Assembly (NCBI GenBank): GCA_036380835.1
Contig: DASVDZ010000005.1
Location: 1 to 64,000, forward strand
DNA length: 64,000 nt
From: DASQJL01 sp036380835
GTDB taxonomy: Bacteria; Eisenbacteria; RBG-16-71-46; SZUA-252
Reading direction: 5' to 3'
In this document: positions 49,551-59,667 of the stretch, piece after piece
How positions within the stretch are numbered: the first letter of the stretch is position 1
Layout of the letters: the number at the start of each line of letters is the position of its first letter
Position numbers and translations under genes: made by a program
Notes under the pieces: generated by a model
Databases searched by the model: none
Told to the model about the DNA's origin: nothing
The model's input: only the letters and a program-made list of their open reading frames with translations

Positions 49551-49624
49551 GCGCATCGCGACTGGCCGGGACATCCCCTCCCCCGGGACACTGCACGGAT
49601 GCCGGAGACGCGGAGGCTGATTCC

Positions 49625-49936
49625 ATGATCGGGCGATTTGGGCGCATCGCCCTCGCACTGTGGAGGGCGACGGGTAGACTCACGGTGCTCGCGCTGATCC
49701 TTCTCATGCCGCGTGTTTCGCTGGCGAAGCCGCTCTCGATCGATTCCGGTCCGACGCTGGATGGGGATCCGACGGCCGACGACCAGCCGAGCCCGGCACC
49801 GAAGGGGAACAAGAGCGCGCGGTTCATTCCTCAGAGCCAGCGGTACGGAACGATCGGACCGGTCCGCATCGGAACGCGGGCCTCGAGCGTCCGGCTGGCG
49901 CTGGAGATCTATTTCCGGCTATTCCGAAACATCTGA
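49625..49936 (+). CDS. Small secreted protein, function unknown
   Basis: 103 residues from the ATG at 49625, which follows GGAGG at suitable spacing. The in-frame start at 49415 is not supported. The hydrophobic stretch LTVLALILLMPRVSLAKPL suggests a signal peptide cleaved after SLA. The mature part of about 70 residues is polar, with DGDPTADDQPSPAPKGNKSA and a C-terminal beta-like RYGTIGPVRIGTRASSVRLA. It precedes the TPR/AAA+ regulator by 56 bp and may be cotranscribed with it. Confidence 0.55.
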   Translation: MIGRFGRIALALWRATGRLTVLALILLMPRVSLAKPLSIDSGPTLDGDPTADDQPSPAPKGNKSARFIPQSQRYGTIGPVRIGTRASSVRLALEIYFRLFRNI

Positions 49937-49992
49937 GCGGCAGCGAAATCCACGCAACGCGGCGCGGGCGACCCCCGCGCCCGTGAGGGCAG

Positions 49993-52311
49993 ATGTCGCA
50001 AGAACGCAGCCAGCATACCGACGGCGCCGGCCTGATCCGTCATCTCGAGGACCTTCTGGCGCACGCCCGGTTCGGGATGGTGCTCGACACCATCGGGGAG
50101 CTCAAGGCGTCCGGGGGCATCCCGGAGGACGTCGAGACGAAGGTCCTCCTGGCCCGCTGCCGCGCGCTCCTGGGTCTTGGGAGATGGAAGGAGGTCGCGG
50201 AAGCCGCCGAGCGAAAGCTCGAGGAGCTCTACGCGCTCCATCCGGACGACAAGCGGGCGCTGCTCGAGTTCCACATCGCCGCCGGACGCGCCGCGTGGCG
50301 GATCGGACGCCCGTCCCGGGCCGAGGAGCACTTCCGCGCCGCGTACCACATCAGCCGCTGGGAATTCGAGGACACCGCGGGGATGCTCCGCACTCGAAAC
50401 CTCCTCGGCCTCTGCTTCCTCGGCGCCGGGGAGTTCCATCGCGCCACGGCCGAGCTCTCCCGGGGGCAGCGGGAGGCACGCGACGCGGGCCTCTACCACG
50501 AAGAGGCGACGTTTTCCCTGAATCTGAGCATCGCGCTCCTCAAGCTCGGCCGCCTCGCGCAGGCCGAGCAGGAGCTGGCGCGCGCCCGCATGCTCTTCGG
50601 GGAGCGGGGGCACTCGCGCGGCAAGGTCCAGGGGCGACTCGTCACGACCCTCCTCCTCCGGATGCGGGGCGAGCTGCCGCCCGCGGAGCAGGAGGTGCTC
50701 GGCGCGCTGTCGGAGGCGGAGGAGCACGGATTCGACCGCGAGCGGGTCATCGCGCTCGAGTATGCCGGCGATCTCGCGCTCGACCGTCACGACAATCAGG
50801 CCGCCATCGAAGCCTTCGACGAGGGATTGCTCGTCGCGGAGAAGCTGGCCCCCGAAGGCGACCTGATCCCCGAGCTCTGCCGCCGCATCGCCGAGGTGCA
50901 CGTGCGGATCGGGGAGCCGAACCGCGCGTTGGTCACCTGCGAGCGCGGGCTTCGGATCGCCCGGCGCCTCGGAGACCGCTACGAAGAGGCGTCGACGTCG
51001 CGCGTCATGGCGATGGCGCACCAAATGCTGGGCCAGCGCGAGAAGGCGCTGCGCCAGGCGCAGGAAGGGATCTCCCTCCTTCGGAAGCTCGAGGCGACGT
51101 ACGAATTGACCCGGCTCCTCCTCTGGCTCGGCGAGACGCTGCTCGCGGGCGGCGACGCCGAGGAGCGCCGCGCGGCGCGCGACCACCTCTGGGAGGCGCG
51201 GAGCCACGCGATGTCGATGGGTCTCGACGCCTGGGTGGCGCGGATCGAGAGCGTCCTCGGGGTCGAGGTGAAGTCGTCGATCACGGCGCCGGCGCGCCGG
51301 AACCCACCGGAATCGATGCCCGCGGGCGCCGATCCCGACTGCTTCCGCCACGGCATCGTGACGCAGGACGAGCGGATGCGGGAGATCCTGCGCGTGCTCG
51401 AGCGCGCCGCCCTGAGCCGGCTCCCGATCCTGATCCTGGGCGAGAGCGGAGCGGGGAAGGAGCTCCTCGCCCGCGCGGCCCACGCCCTGAGCGACCGGCG
51501 CGGCGAGGTGTTCGTCGTCGGCCACTGCGCGGCGCTTCCCGAGGGGCAGCTCGACGCCGATCTCTTCGGCGAGGAGCTTCCGTCGGGGAGCGGCAGCCGG
51601 ACCGGCCTCTTCGAGGCCGCCGATCGCGGCATCATCTTCCTCGACGAGGTGAGCGAGCTCCTCACCGGGGCCCAGGCGAAGCTGCTCCGCGTCATCGAGA
51701 CGGGGGAGCTCCGGCGCGTCGGCGGGACGGGCCTCGTCCAGGTGGACGTCCGGGTCATCGCCGCCTCCACGCGGGATCTCTCCGCGCTCGTGCGCCGCGG
51801 GCTCTTCCGCGACGATCTCTACTACCGGCTGAACGGGATCCGCCTCGAGATCCCGCCGCTCCGCGAACGCGTCGGCGACGTCGAGGTGATCGGCCGCTAC
51901 CTCCTCGCCAAGGCATGCGCCGGGGCGAGGAAGCGGGTTCGCCTCCACGGGGACGCGTGGAGCGCCCTCGCCGCGCACTCCTGGCCGGGCAACGTGCGAG
52001 AGCTCAGGAACGTGATCGAGCGGGCCGTGGCGCTCGCCGAAGACGGCGACGAGCTCGACCGCGAGGCGATCCGGATCCAGCCCGTCATCCGCGGCACCGC
52101 GGCGCGGCCGCACGCGCCGAAGGGGCGTGGCGGCCCGAAGCCCGCGAACGCGGTCGACCGCGAGACGATCGTGGAGGCGCTCCGCGTGAACGGGGGGAAT
52201 CAATCCGAGGCGGCGCGCAGCCTGGGCGGCATGAAGCGCACGACGCTTCTCTACAAGATCAAGAAGCTCGACATCCGGCCCGAGGAGTACGGAACGGGCT
52301 CTCCCCGCTGA
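49993..52311 (+). CDS. TPR-AAA+-Fis regulator, sigma54-activator-like but without GAFTGA
   Basis: 772 residues. Residues about 40-420 form a chain of TPR-like helices (LLGLGRWKEVAEAAERKLEE, NLLGLCFLGAGEFHRATAEL, VHVRIGEPNRALVTCERGL). The central AAA+ domain has Walker A GESGAGKE (about 483-490), Walker B IIFLDEVSEL (about 548) and an arginine-finger region (FRDDLYYRLNGIRLEIPPLR). The loop that contacts sigma54, normally GAFTGA after ELFGHE, is replaced by DLFGEELPSGSGSRTGLFEA. A Fis-type helix-turn-helix ends the protein (VEALRVNGGNQSEAARSLGG, then KRTTLLYKIKKL). It is therefore probably a regulator of another RNA polymerase form, with TPRs as the input. It is divergent from the GGDEF gene. 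Confidence 0.85.
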   Translation: MSQERSQHTDGAGLIRHLEDLLAHARFGMVLDTIGELKASGGIPEDVETKVLLARCRALLGLGRWKEVAEAAERKLEELYALHPDDKRALLEFHIAAGRAAWRIGRPSRAEEHFRAAYHISRWEFEDTAGMLRTRNLLGLCFLGAGEFHRATAELSRGQREARDAGLYHEEATFSLNLSIALLKLGRLAQAEQELARARMLFGERGHSRGKVQGRLVTTLLLRMRGELPPAEQEVLGALSEAEEHGFDRERVIALEYAGDLALDRHDNQAAIEAFDEGLLVAEKLAPEGDLIPELCRRIAEVHVRIGEPNRALVTCERGLRIARRLGDRYEEASTSRVMAMAHQMLGQREKALRQAQEGISLLRKLEATYELTRLLLWLGETLLAGGDAEERRAARDHLWEARSHAMSMGLDAWVARIESVLGVEVKSSITAPARRNPPESMPAGADPDCFRHGIVTQDERMREILRVLERAALSRLPILILGESGAGKELLARAAHALSDRRGEVFVVGHCAALPEGQLDADLFGEELPSGSGSRTGLFEAADRGIIFLDEVSELLTGAQAKLLRVIETGELRRVGGTGLVQVDVRVIAASTRDLSALVRRGLFRDDLYYRLNGIRLEIPPLRERVGDVEVIGRYLLAKACAGARKRVRLHGDAWSALAAHSWPGNVRELRNVIERAVALAEDGDELDREAIRIQPVIRGTAARPHAPKGRGGPKPANAVDRETIVEALRVNGGNQSEAARSLGGMKRTTLLYKIKKLDIRPEEYGTGSPR

Positions 52312-52352
52312 CCGCCCCGTGGCCCCGGTCCCGGCGACCCGGGTCAGGCGGC

Positions 52353-52381
52353 TTGACCGGCCCCCCTTGAGTCCCTATACT
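52353..52381 (+). promoter_or_regulatory. Promoter for nuoI
   Basis: -35 TTGACC (52353-52358), 17-bp spacer, -10 TATACT (52376-52381), about 117 bp before the ATG. GGTCA...TGACC forms an inverted repeat over the -35, a possible repressor site. Confidence 0.7.
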
Positions 52382-52497
52382 GTAGGGGTCGTGCGTCCGG
52401 TCTAACCTTCAAATTCGCAATCACTTGCCGGCTGTGCGGGAGGCCCCGCACGGGTCGGCGGGGACGCGAAACCCGACTCGACCAGAAGGAGTTCTGG

Positions 52498-52953
52498 ATG
52501 GTCTCCGAACTGATGCGCGGCCTCTCGATCACGCTGTCGCACTTCTTCAAGAAGCCGGTCACCCTCCAATACCCGGAGCAGCGGATGACGATGTTTCCCC
52601 GTTTCCGCGGACTCCACGAGCTCCACCGCTACGCCAACGGCCTCGAGCGATGCGTCTGCTGCGGACTCTGCGCCGCCGTCTGTCCCGCGGACGCGATCTA
52701 CATGGAGGCGGCCGAGAACACCCCGACCGAGCGCTACTCCGCGGGCGAGCGGTACGCGAAGCGCTACGACATCGACATGCTCCGCTGCATCTTCTGCGGC
52801 TACTGCGAGGAGGCGTGCCCCGAGGACGCCATCTTCCTCGGCCACGACTTCGAACTGTCCGACTACTCCCGCGACTCGTTCCTGTACGGCAAGGAGCAGC
52901 TCCTCGTGCCGATCGGCACCACGCACACCCCAGGGATCGTCCGCGGCCGGTAG
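52498..52953 (+). CDS. nuoI: NADH-quinone oxidoreductase subunit I
   Basis: 151 residues. Two 4Fe-4S motifs are present: CVCCGLCAAVCPADAI and CIFCGYCEEACPEDAI, with FRGLHELHRYANGLERC before them. An N-terminal segment GLSITLSHFFKKPVTLQYPE is typical of NuoI. It carries clusters N6a/N6b between NuoG/B and the membrane arm. GAAGGAG precedes the ATG. Unusually it stands apart from the other nuo genes here, followed by a ZIP transporter. Confidence 0.95.
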   Translation: MVSELMRGLSITLSHFFKKPVTLQYPEQRMTMFPRFRGLHELHRYANGLERCVCCGLCAAVCPADAIYMEAAENTPTERYSAGERYAKRYDIDMLRCIFCGYCEEACPEDAIFLGHDFELSDYSRDSFLYGKEQLLVPIGTTHTPGIVRGR

Positions 52954-52985
52954 CCGCGCGACGGCCGCCACGGGGGGTTCCGCGC

Positions 52986-53747
52986 TTGTCTGAATCGTGG
53001 TGGATGGCCACGGCCTGCGGCGTCGTGGCCGGCATGGCCAACGTGAGCGGCGGGATCCTCGCGGTCCGGGCCTCCGGTTGGGACCGCGTCCGCCAGTCGT
53101 ACTTCGTCGCGATCGGCGCGGGATTCATGCTCGCCGCGGTCCTCCTGCGCATGGTGCCGGAGAGCTACCGCCTCGCCGGAGAGGGGCGCACGGCGATTCT
53201 CTCCGTCGGAGGGTTGATCCTCCTCGGCTACCTGCTGGTCCACGCCGCCGAGCACGTCCTCGTCGCGCACTTCCACTTCGGCGAGGAGACGCATCACGAG
53301 CATTGGGTGGAGCCCGTGGTCGGGACGACGGCGCTCCTCGGTCTGGCGCTCCACACCCTCTTCGACGGCATTTCGATCGGATCCGGGTTCCTGGTCAGCC
53401 CCTCGCTCGGCATCCTGATCGCCATCGCGATCTTCCTGCACAAGATCCCGGAGGGATTCACGGTCGCGTCGATCATGGTGGCCGCCGGCCGGTCGCGGAA
53501 GAGCGCGGTCTTGAGCGCGGCCATGCTCGGCGGCTTCACGGTGATCGGCGTGCTCACGATCTCCCTCTGGGCGACGTCGATCCACGTGGCGCTGCCGCTC
53601 TCGGCGGGAGCGGCGATCTACGTCGCGGCCACCGACCTGATCCCCGCGGTGAACGAGACGAAGGGAATCGCAAAGCCCTTGGGCGTCTTCGGGGGCGTTC
53701 TGCTGTTCTATCTGACGGAGGCGCTGGTGGGGGCGCTGGGGATCTGA
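52986..53747 (+). CDS. ZIP family divalent metal transporter
   Basis: 253 residues from TTG at 52986 after a GGGGGG stretch; an ATG at 53004 is the alternative. Eight hydrophobic segments. The metal-transport motifs are ALHTLFDGISIGSGF (helix 4) and IFLHKIPEGFTVASIM (helix 5). A histidine-rich loop HFHFGEETHHEHW lies between helices 3 and 4. ZIP proteins import Zn, Fe or Mn to the cytoplasm. It starts 32 bp after nuoI and ends at the -35 of the nuoB promoter. Metal supply for Fe-S proteins is a possible link, but this is inference. Confidence 0.88.
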   Translation: MSESWWMATACGVVAGMANVSGGILAVRASGWDRVRQSYFVAIGAGFMLAAVLLRMVPESYRLAGEGRTAILSVGGLILLGYLLVHAAEHVLVAHFHFGEETHHEHWVEPVVGTTALLGLALHTLFDGISIGSGFLVSPSLGILIAIAIFLHKIPEGFTVASIMVAAGRSRKSAVLSAAMLGGFTVIGVLTISLWATSIHVALPLSAGAAIYVAATDLIPAVNETKGIAKPLGVFGGVLLFYLTEALVGALGI

Positions 53748-53776
53748 TTGACGCTCCCCGCCGCCGCTGCTACGCT
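53748..53776 (+). promoter_or_regulatory. Promoter for nuoBDFG
   Basis: -35 TTGACG (53748-53753) starts right after the ZIP stop; 17-bp spacer; -10 TACGCT (53771-53776). It gives a leader of about 65 nt before nuoB. Confidence 0.65.
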
Positions 53777-53848
53777 ATGCCATCGAACGAATTGACTGCG
53801 GATCGCGTGGCCGATCCCGCCCCGGAAACGTAAGGATGGTGTTCCCCG

Positions 53849-54364
<516 letters not shown>

Positions 54365-54372
54365 TTTCGAGA

Positions 54373-55563
54373 ATGCCCGCGACCGCGACGGCCTCCGAAT
54401 TCAAGACCATCACGATCAACATGGGGCCGCAGCACCCGTCCACGCACGGGGTGCTCCGACTCATCATCGAGCTGGACGGCGAAACGGTCGTGAGCCTGAA
54501 GCCCGTGATGGGCTACCTCCACACGGGCATGGAAAAGATCATGGAGTCGAAGACGTACACCAAGGCCATCACGGTGACCGACCGGATGGACTACATGTCC
54601 CCGCTCGGGAACAACATGGCGTACGTCGGCGCGGTCGAGCAGATCCTCGGCCTCTCGATCCCGGAGCGCGCGCGGACGCTCCGCATCATCCTCCTCGAGA
54701 CGATGCGCCTGGCGTCACACCTGGTCTGGCTCGGCACGCACGCGCTCGACCTGGGCGCGATGAGCGTCTTCCTCTACTGCTTCCGCGAACGGGAGAAGCT
54801 CCTCGACCTGAACGACATGGTCGCGGGCTCGCGCATGACGCCCTCGTATTTCCGCGTCGGCGGTTTCTTCAACGACGTGCCCGACACGTTCGTCCCCGCC
54901 GTGCGGAAGTTCCTCGCGGAGTTCCCGTCGGCGCTCGCCGAGTACCAGAACCTCCTGACCAAGAACCGGATCTGGATGAAGCGGACGATCGGCGTGGGGG
55001 TGCTGACCGCGGAGCAGGCGATCGACCTGGGCCTCACGGGCCCGTCGCTCCGCGGGAGCGGCGTGAACTACGACGTGCGGAAGAAGACCCCGTACCTAGG
55101 CTACGAGAAGTACGACTTCGAGGTTCCGCTGGGCCGGACGGGGGACGTCTACGACCGGTACGTCATCCGCATCGAAGAGATGAAGCAGTCGATGGCCATC
55201 CTGCGCCAGGCGCTCGACCGCCTGCGGCCGGGCCCCGTGCGCGCCGACAATCCGTACCTCTTCCCGGCGCCCCGCACCGACGTCAAGCGGGGCATGGAGG
55301 AGCTGATCTATCACTTCAAGATCATGTCCGAGGGCTTCCGCGTGCCGCCGGGCGACGCCTACTTCGCCATCGAGGCGCCGAAGGGCGAGCTCGGGTTCTA
55401 CGTCGTCGCCGACGGCAGCCCGAAGCCCTACCGCGTCCGCGTCCGGCCCCCGTCGTTCATCCACCTCCAAGCGCTCGAGCCGATGTGCGTCGGACGCATG
55501 GTCGCCGACGTGGTGGCCTGCATCGGGACGATCGACATCGTGCTCGGCGAAGTGGACCGCTGA
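54373..55563 (+). CDS. nuoD: NADH-quinone oxidoreductase subunit D
   Basis: 396 residues from the ATG at 54373. Family motifs: NMGPQHPSTHGVLRLIIELD, GYLHTGMEKIMESKTYTKAI, DRMDYMSPLGNNMAYVGAVE, GLTGPSLRGSGVNYDVRKK and PPSFIHLQALEPMCVGRMVA. It helps form the quinone site. It is a plain NuoD with no NuoC domain fused at either end. nuoF follows after one base. Confidence 0.97.
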   Translation: MPATATASEFKTITINMGPQHPSTHGVLRLIIELDGETVVSLKPVMGYLHTGMEKIMESKTYTKAITVTDRMDYMSPLGNNMAYVGAVEQILGLSIPERARTLRIILLETMRLASHLVWLGTHALDLGAMSVFLYCFREREKLLDLNDMVAGSRMTPSYFRVGGFFNDVPDTFVPAVRKFLAEFPSALAEYQNLLTKNRIWMKRTIGVGVLTAEQAIDLGLTGPSLRGSGVNYDVRKKTPYLGYEKYDFEVPLGRTGDVYDRYVIRIEEMKQSMAILRQALDRLRPGPVRADNPYLFPAPRTDVKRGMEELIYHFKIMSEGFRVPPGDAYFAIEAPKGELGFYVVADGSPKPYRVRVRPPSFIHLQALEPMCVGRMVADVVACIGTIDIVLGEVDR

Positions 55564-55564
55564 C

Positions 55565-56854
<1,290 letters not shown>

Positions 56855-56863
56855 GGGACCGGC

Positions 56864-58492
56864 ATGGCCACGGTGAAGCTGAAGTTCGACGGACGCGCGA
56901 TCGAGGTCGAGAAGGGCACGAACCTCGTCGACGCGGGGAAGAAGGCGGGCGTCTTCGTGCCGCACTTCTGCTACCACGAGGGGCTTCCCGTGGTCGGCGT
57001 CTGCCGCATCTGTCTCTGCGAGATCGAGGGACGCCCCAAGCTGGTCGCCGGATGCGCCACGCCGGCCGAGGAGGGGATGAGCGTCGTCACGCGGTCGCAG
57101 AAGGTGCGCGACGCGCGCGCCGCCGTGATGGAGTTCCTCCTGATCCATCATCCGCTCGACTGTCCCATGTGCGACAAGGGAGGCGAGTGCACCCTCCAGG
57201 ACTACACGATCGCGATGGGCGCGGCCCACACGCGCTTCGGGTTCGAGAAGAACACCTGGCCCGAGGAGTCGGTCGGCGGAAAGCTGATCCTGAACAAGAA
57301 CCGCTGCATCCTCTGTCTCCGCTGCGTGAACCTCTGCAAGGACGTGGCGGGGAAGGAGGAGATCGCGGTCCTCGCGCGTGGCGAGGAGACCTACATCGGG
57401 ACCGTCGCCGGCCAGATGATCGAGAACGAGCTGGCGGGGAACATCGCGGACATCTGCCCGGTCGGCGCGCTGACGAGCGTCGACTTCCGGTTCAAGGCGC
57501 GCCCCTGGGAGCTCCGGAACGTGCCGTCGATCTGCACGCTCTGCTCCAAGGGGTGCAACACCGTGGTCGGGTTCCACCCGCGCCGGAACGAGGTGCTGCG
57601 CGTGACCGCGCGCGAGAACCACGACGTGAACCAGTGGTGGATCTGTGACCGCGGCCGCGGGCAGTTCCACCAGTTCCACGATCCGAGCCGCCTCACGGCG
57701 CCCGCCCGCCGCCGGGACGGCGCGCTCCAGCCCGTCGACTGGGCGGCGGCGATCGCCGGCGCCGCCGACCAGGTGCGCGACGTGATCGCGCGCCACGGGC
57801 AGTCGGCCGTCGGCGTGATCGCCTCCGCGGAGCTGACGAACGAGGAGTGCCACCTCGTGAAGCGGATCTTCCGCGACGGCCTGGGCCTCGCGAACGTCGA
57901 CTTCCCGGCGCGCCCGCAGCCGCCGGTCGTCTACCCCAAGTTCACGATCGAGGGGGACCGCAATCCGAACGCGCGGGGGGCCCGCGCGCTGGGCGTCGGG
58001 CCCGGGGCCGGCGGGCGCTCCGTCGCCGACATGATGCGGGCGGCGGCCGAAGGGCAGATCCGCGCGCTCCTCTTCCTCCGCGGCGGCCCGCTCGAGACCT
58101 TCGGCGACCCGGCGACGGTGGAGCGCGCGCTCTCCCGCGCCGATCTGGTCCTGGTGGTCGATCGGGTTCCCTCGCCCGTCTCCGAGCGGGCGCACTGGGT
58201 GCTCCCGGGCGTTTCGCACGTCGAGAAGGACGGCACGTTCACCAACTCGGAGGGACGCGTGCAGCGGGGACGCCGGGTCCTCAGGCTCCGCGGCGACGCG
58301 CGCGAGGAGTGGCGAATCCTGCAAGATCTGGGTCGCGCCCTCGGGGCCCTCTCCGAGACCGATCCGGGCCCGGAGCAGATCTTCGACCGGATCGCCCGCT
58401 CGGTGCCGGCGTTCGCCGGCCTCTCGTACACGGTCCTGGGGGAACTCGGTGCGCCGCTCGCCGCACGGACGGCGGACGTCGCCGTGGGGTGA
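56864..58492 (+). CDS. nuoG: NADH-quinone oxidoreductase subunit G (short form)
   Basis: 542 residues, shorter than the roughly 680-910 of many NuoG proteins. The N-terminal 2Fe-2S domain has HFCYHEGLPVVGVCRICLCE and a late C in AGCATP. Next come the His-Cys cluster HHPLDCPMCDKGGEC and two 4Fe-4S sites NRCILCLRCVNLCKD with DICPVGALTS. The N7-type cluster CTLCSKGCNTVVG with a late C in WWICDRGRG is kept. The molybdopterin-oxidoreductase-like domain (about 275-500) is abbreviated. It overlaps the adenosine deaminase start by 44 bp. Confidence 0.93.
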   Translation: MATVKLKFDGRAIEVEKGTNLVDAGKKAGVFVPHFCYHEGLPVVGVCRICLCEIEGRPKLVAGCATPAEEGMSVVTRSQKVRDARAAVMEFLLIHHPLDCPMCDKGGECTLQDYTIAMGAAHTRFGFEKNTWPEESVGGKLILNKNRCILCLRCVNLCKDVAGKEEIAVLARGEETYIGTVAGQMIENELAGNIADICPVGALTSVDFRFKARPWELRNVPSICTLCSKGCNTVVGFHPRRNEVLRVTARENHDVNQWWICDRGRGQFHQFHDPSRLTAPARRRDGALQPVDWAAAIAGAADQVRDVIARHGQSAVGVIASAELTNEECHLVKRIFRDGLGLANVDFPARPQPPVVYPKFTIEGDRNPNARGARALGVGPGAGGRSVADMMRAAAEGQIRALLFLRGGPLETFGDPATVERALSRADLVLVVDRVPSPVSERAHWVLPGVSHVEKDGTFTNSEGRVQRGRRVLRLRGDAREEWRILQDLGRALGALSETDPGPEQIFDRIARSVPAFAGLSYTVLGELGAPLAARTADVAVG

Positions 58493-59570
58493 TCCCCGGC
58501 GACGCCGGGTCCTGCTCCAGGCGCTCCCCAAGACCGACCTCCACGTCCATCTGGACGGATCGCTCCGCCCCGCCACGCTGCTCGAGCTGGCGCGGGAGCG
58601 GATGGTCCGCCTCCCCTTCACGACGCTCCCGGAGCTGACCGAGGCGTTCGCGCGGCTCGCCTCCGGCGTCAGCCTCACCGAGTACCTGAAAGCGTTCGAT
58701 TGGACCTGCGCGGTGCTCCAGGACCGCGCGTCGCTCGAGCGGGTCGCGTTCGAGCTGGCCGAGGACGCGCACCGGGAACGGGTCCGCTACATGGAGGTGC
58801 GCTACTGCCCGGCGCTCCACGTGAGGCGGAAGATGACGATGGAGGAGACGGTCGAGGCCGTGCGGAAGGGGCTCCGCCGGGCCGAACGCCGCTACGGGAT
58901 CCGCACCGGAACGATCATCTGCGGCATCCGCCACCTGAGCCCCCGTCTTTCGATGCGGCTCGCCCAGGTGGCCGTGGCCTACTTCGGGCGCGGCGTCGTC
59001 GGATTCGACCTGGCCGGCGCCGAGCGCGACTATCCGGCCAAGTCGCACCGGCGCGCGTTCGACCACGTGCTGCGCCACCACGTGAACGTGACGGTGCACG
59101 CCGGCGAGGCGTTCGGACCCCAGAGCATCGAACAGGCGCTCCGCTATTGCGGCGCGCACCGGATCGGGCACGGCACGCGCCTCAAGGAGAGCCGCCCGGT
59201 GCTGGAATACGTGAACGACCACCGCATTCCGCTCGAGATGTGCCTCACGTCGAACGTCCAGACGGGGGCGGTGCGCCGGATCAAGGCCCATCCCTTCCGC
59301 CGCTATCTGGACCAGGGGCTCCGCGTGACGCTCAACACCGACAACCGGCTCGTCTCCTCCACCACCATGACCGACGAGCTCGAGCGGGCGGTGACGTCGT
59401 TCGGCTTGACCCCGGCCGACGTCCGCCACGTTCTCATCAACGGCTTCAAGTCGGCCTTCCTTCCGTTCCGCGAGAAGGGGGCCCTGTTGCGTCGCGTCCT
59501 GTCCGAGATGGACCGGGTCCTCGCGCGGGCGACCGCGCCGGGCGAAGAACCTTCGCGCGACCTTCTGTAG
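58449..59570 (+). CDS. add: Adenosine deaminase
   Basis: 373 residues from GTG at 58449, inside the end of nuoG. The first about 25 residues are basic and may be over-called; the fold starts at ALPKTDLHVHLDGSLRPATL with the HxH zinc ligands. Later motifs: VTVHAGEAFGPQSIEQAL (His and Glu), HRIGHGTRL and the Asp in LNTDNRLVSSTTM, as in actinobacterial Add. It deaminates adenosine to inosine in purine salvage. It ends about 100 bp before the next operon, which has its own promoter. Confidence 0.9.
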   Translation: MRRSPHGRRTSPWGDPRRRRVLLQALPKTDLHVHLDGSLRPATLLELARERMVRLPFTTLPELTEAFARLASGVSLTEYLKAFDWTCAVLQDRASLERVAFELAEDAHRERVRYMEVRYCPALHVRRKMTMEETVEAVRKGLRRAERRYGIRTGTIICGIRHLSPRLSMRLAQVAVAYFGRGVVGFDLAGAERDYPAKSHRRAFDHVLRHHVNVTVHAGEAFGPQSIEQALRYCGAHRIGHGTRLKESRPVLEYVNDHRIPLEMCLTSNVQTGAVRRIKAHPFRRYLDQGLRVTLNTDNRLVSSTTMTDELERAVTSFGLTPADVRHVLINGFKSAFLPFREKGALLRRVLSEMDRVLARATAPGEEPSRDLL

Positions 59571-59617
59571 GTCGGCGCATCCAAAGGGCCGGGTGGGGGA
59601 TGCTCCGGGGGTCTCCC

Positions 59618-59646
59618 TTGAACCCGCAGCCGGAGAGGCATAGAAT
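59618..59646 (+). promoter_or_regulatory. Promoter of the methyltransferase-MBL-bshC-bshA operon
   Basis: -35 TTGAAC (59618-59623), 17-bp spacer, -10 TAGAAT (59641-59646). Transcription would start near 59653, about 15 nt before the ATG at 59668. Confidence 0.75.
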
Positions 59647-59667
59647 CATCGCCATGAGGGGTCAACG

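Larger units (their letters stand above)
49201..49624. other. Divergent intergenic region of 424 bp
   Basis: It separates the minus-strand GGDEF gene from plus-strand genes. It holds a plus-strand promoter (49328-49356), a candidate 50-codon ORF with a strong ribosome binding site (49398-49550), and a hairpin CGAGGGGCC-CTTT-GGCCCTCG near 49511-49530. I see no other gene. Confidence 0.5.

Noticed and set aside
49201..49827. N-terminal extension of the GGDEF protein by about 200 residues
   Set aside because: The extension overlaps the promoter and the plus-strand gene at 49625, lacks domain features, and a natural start exists at 49200.
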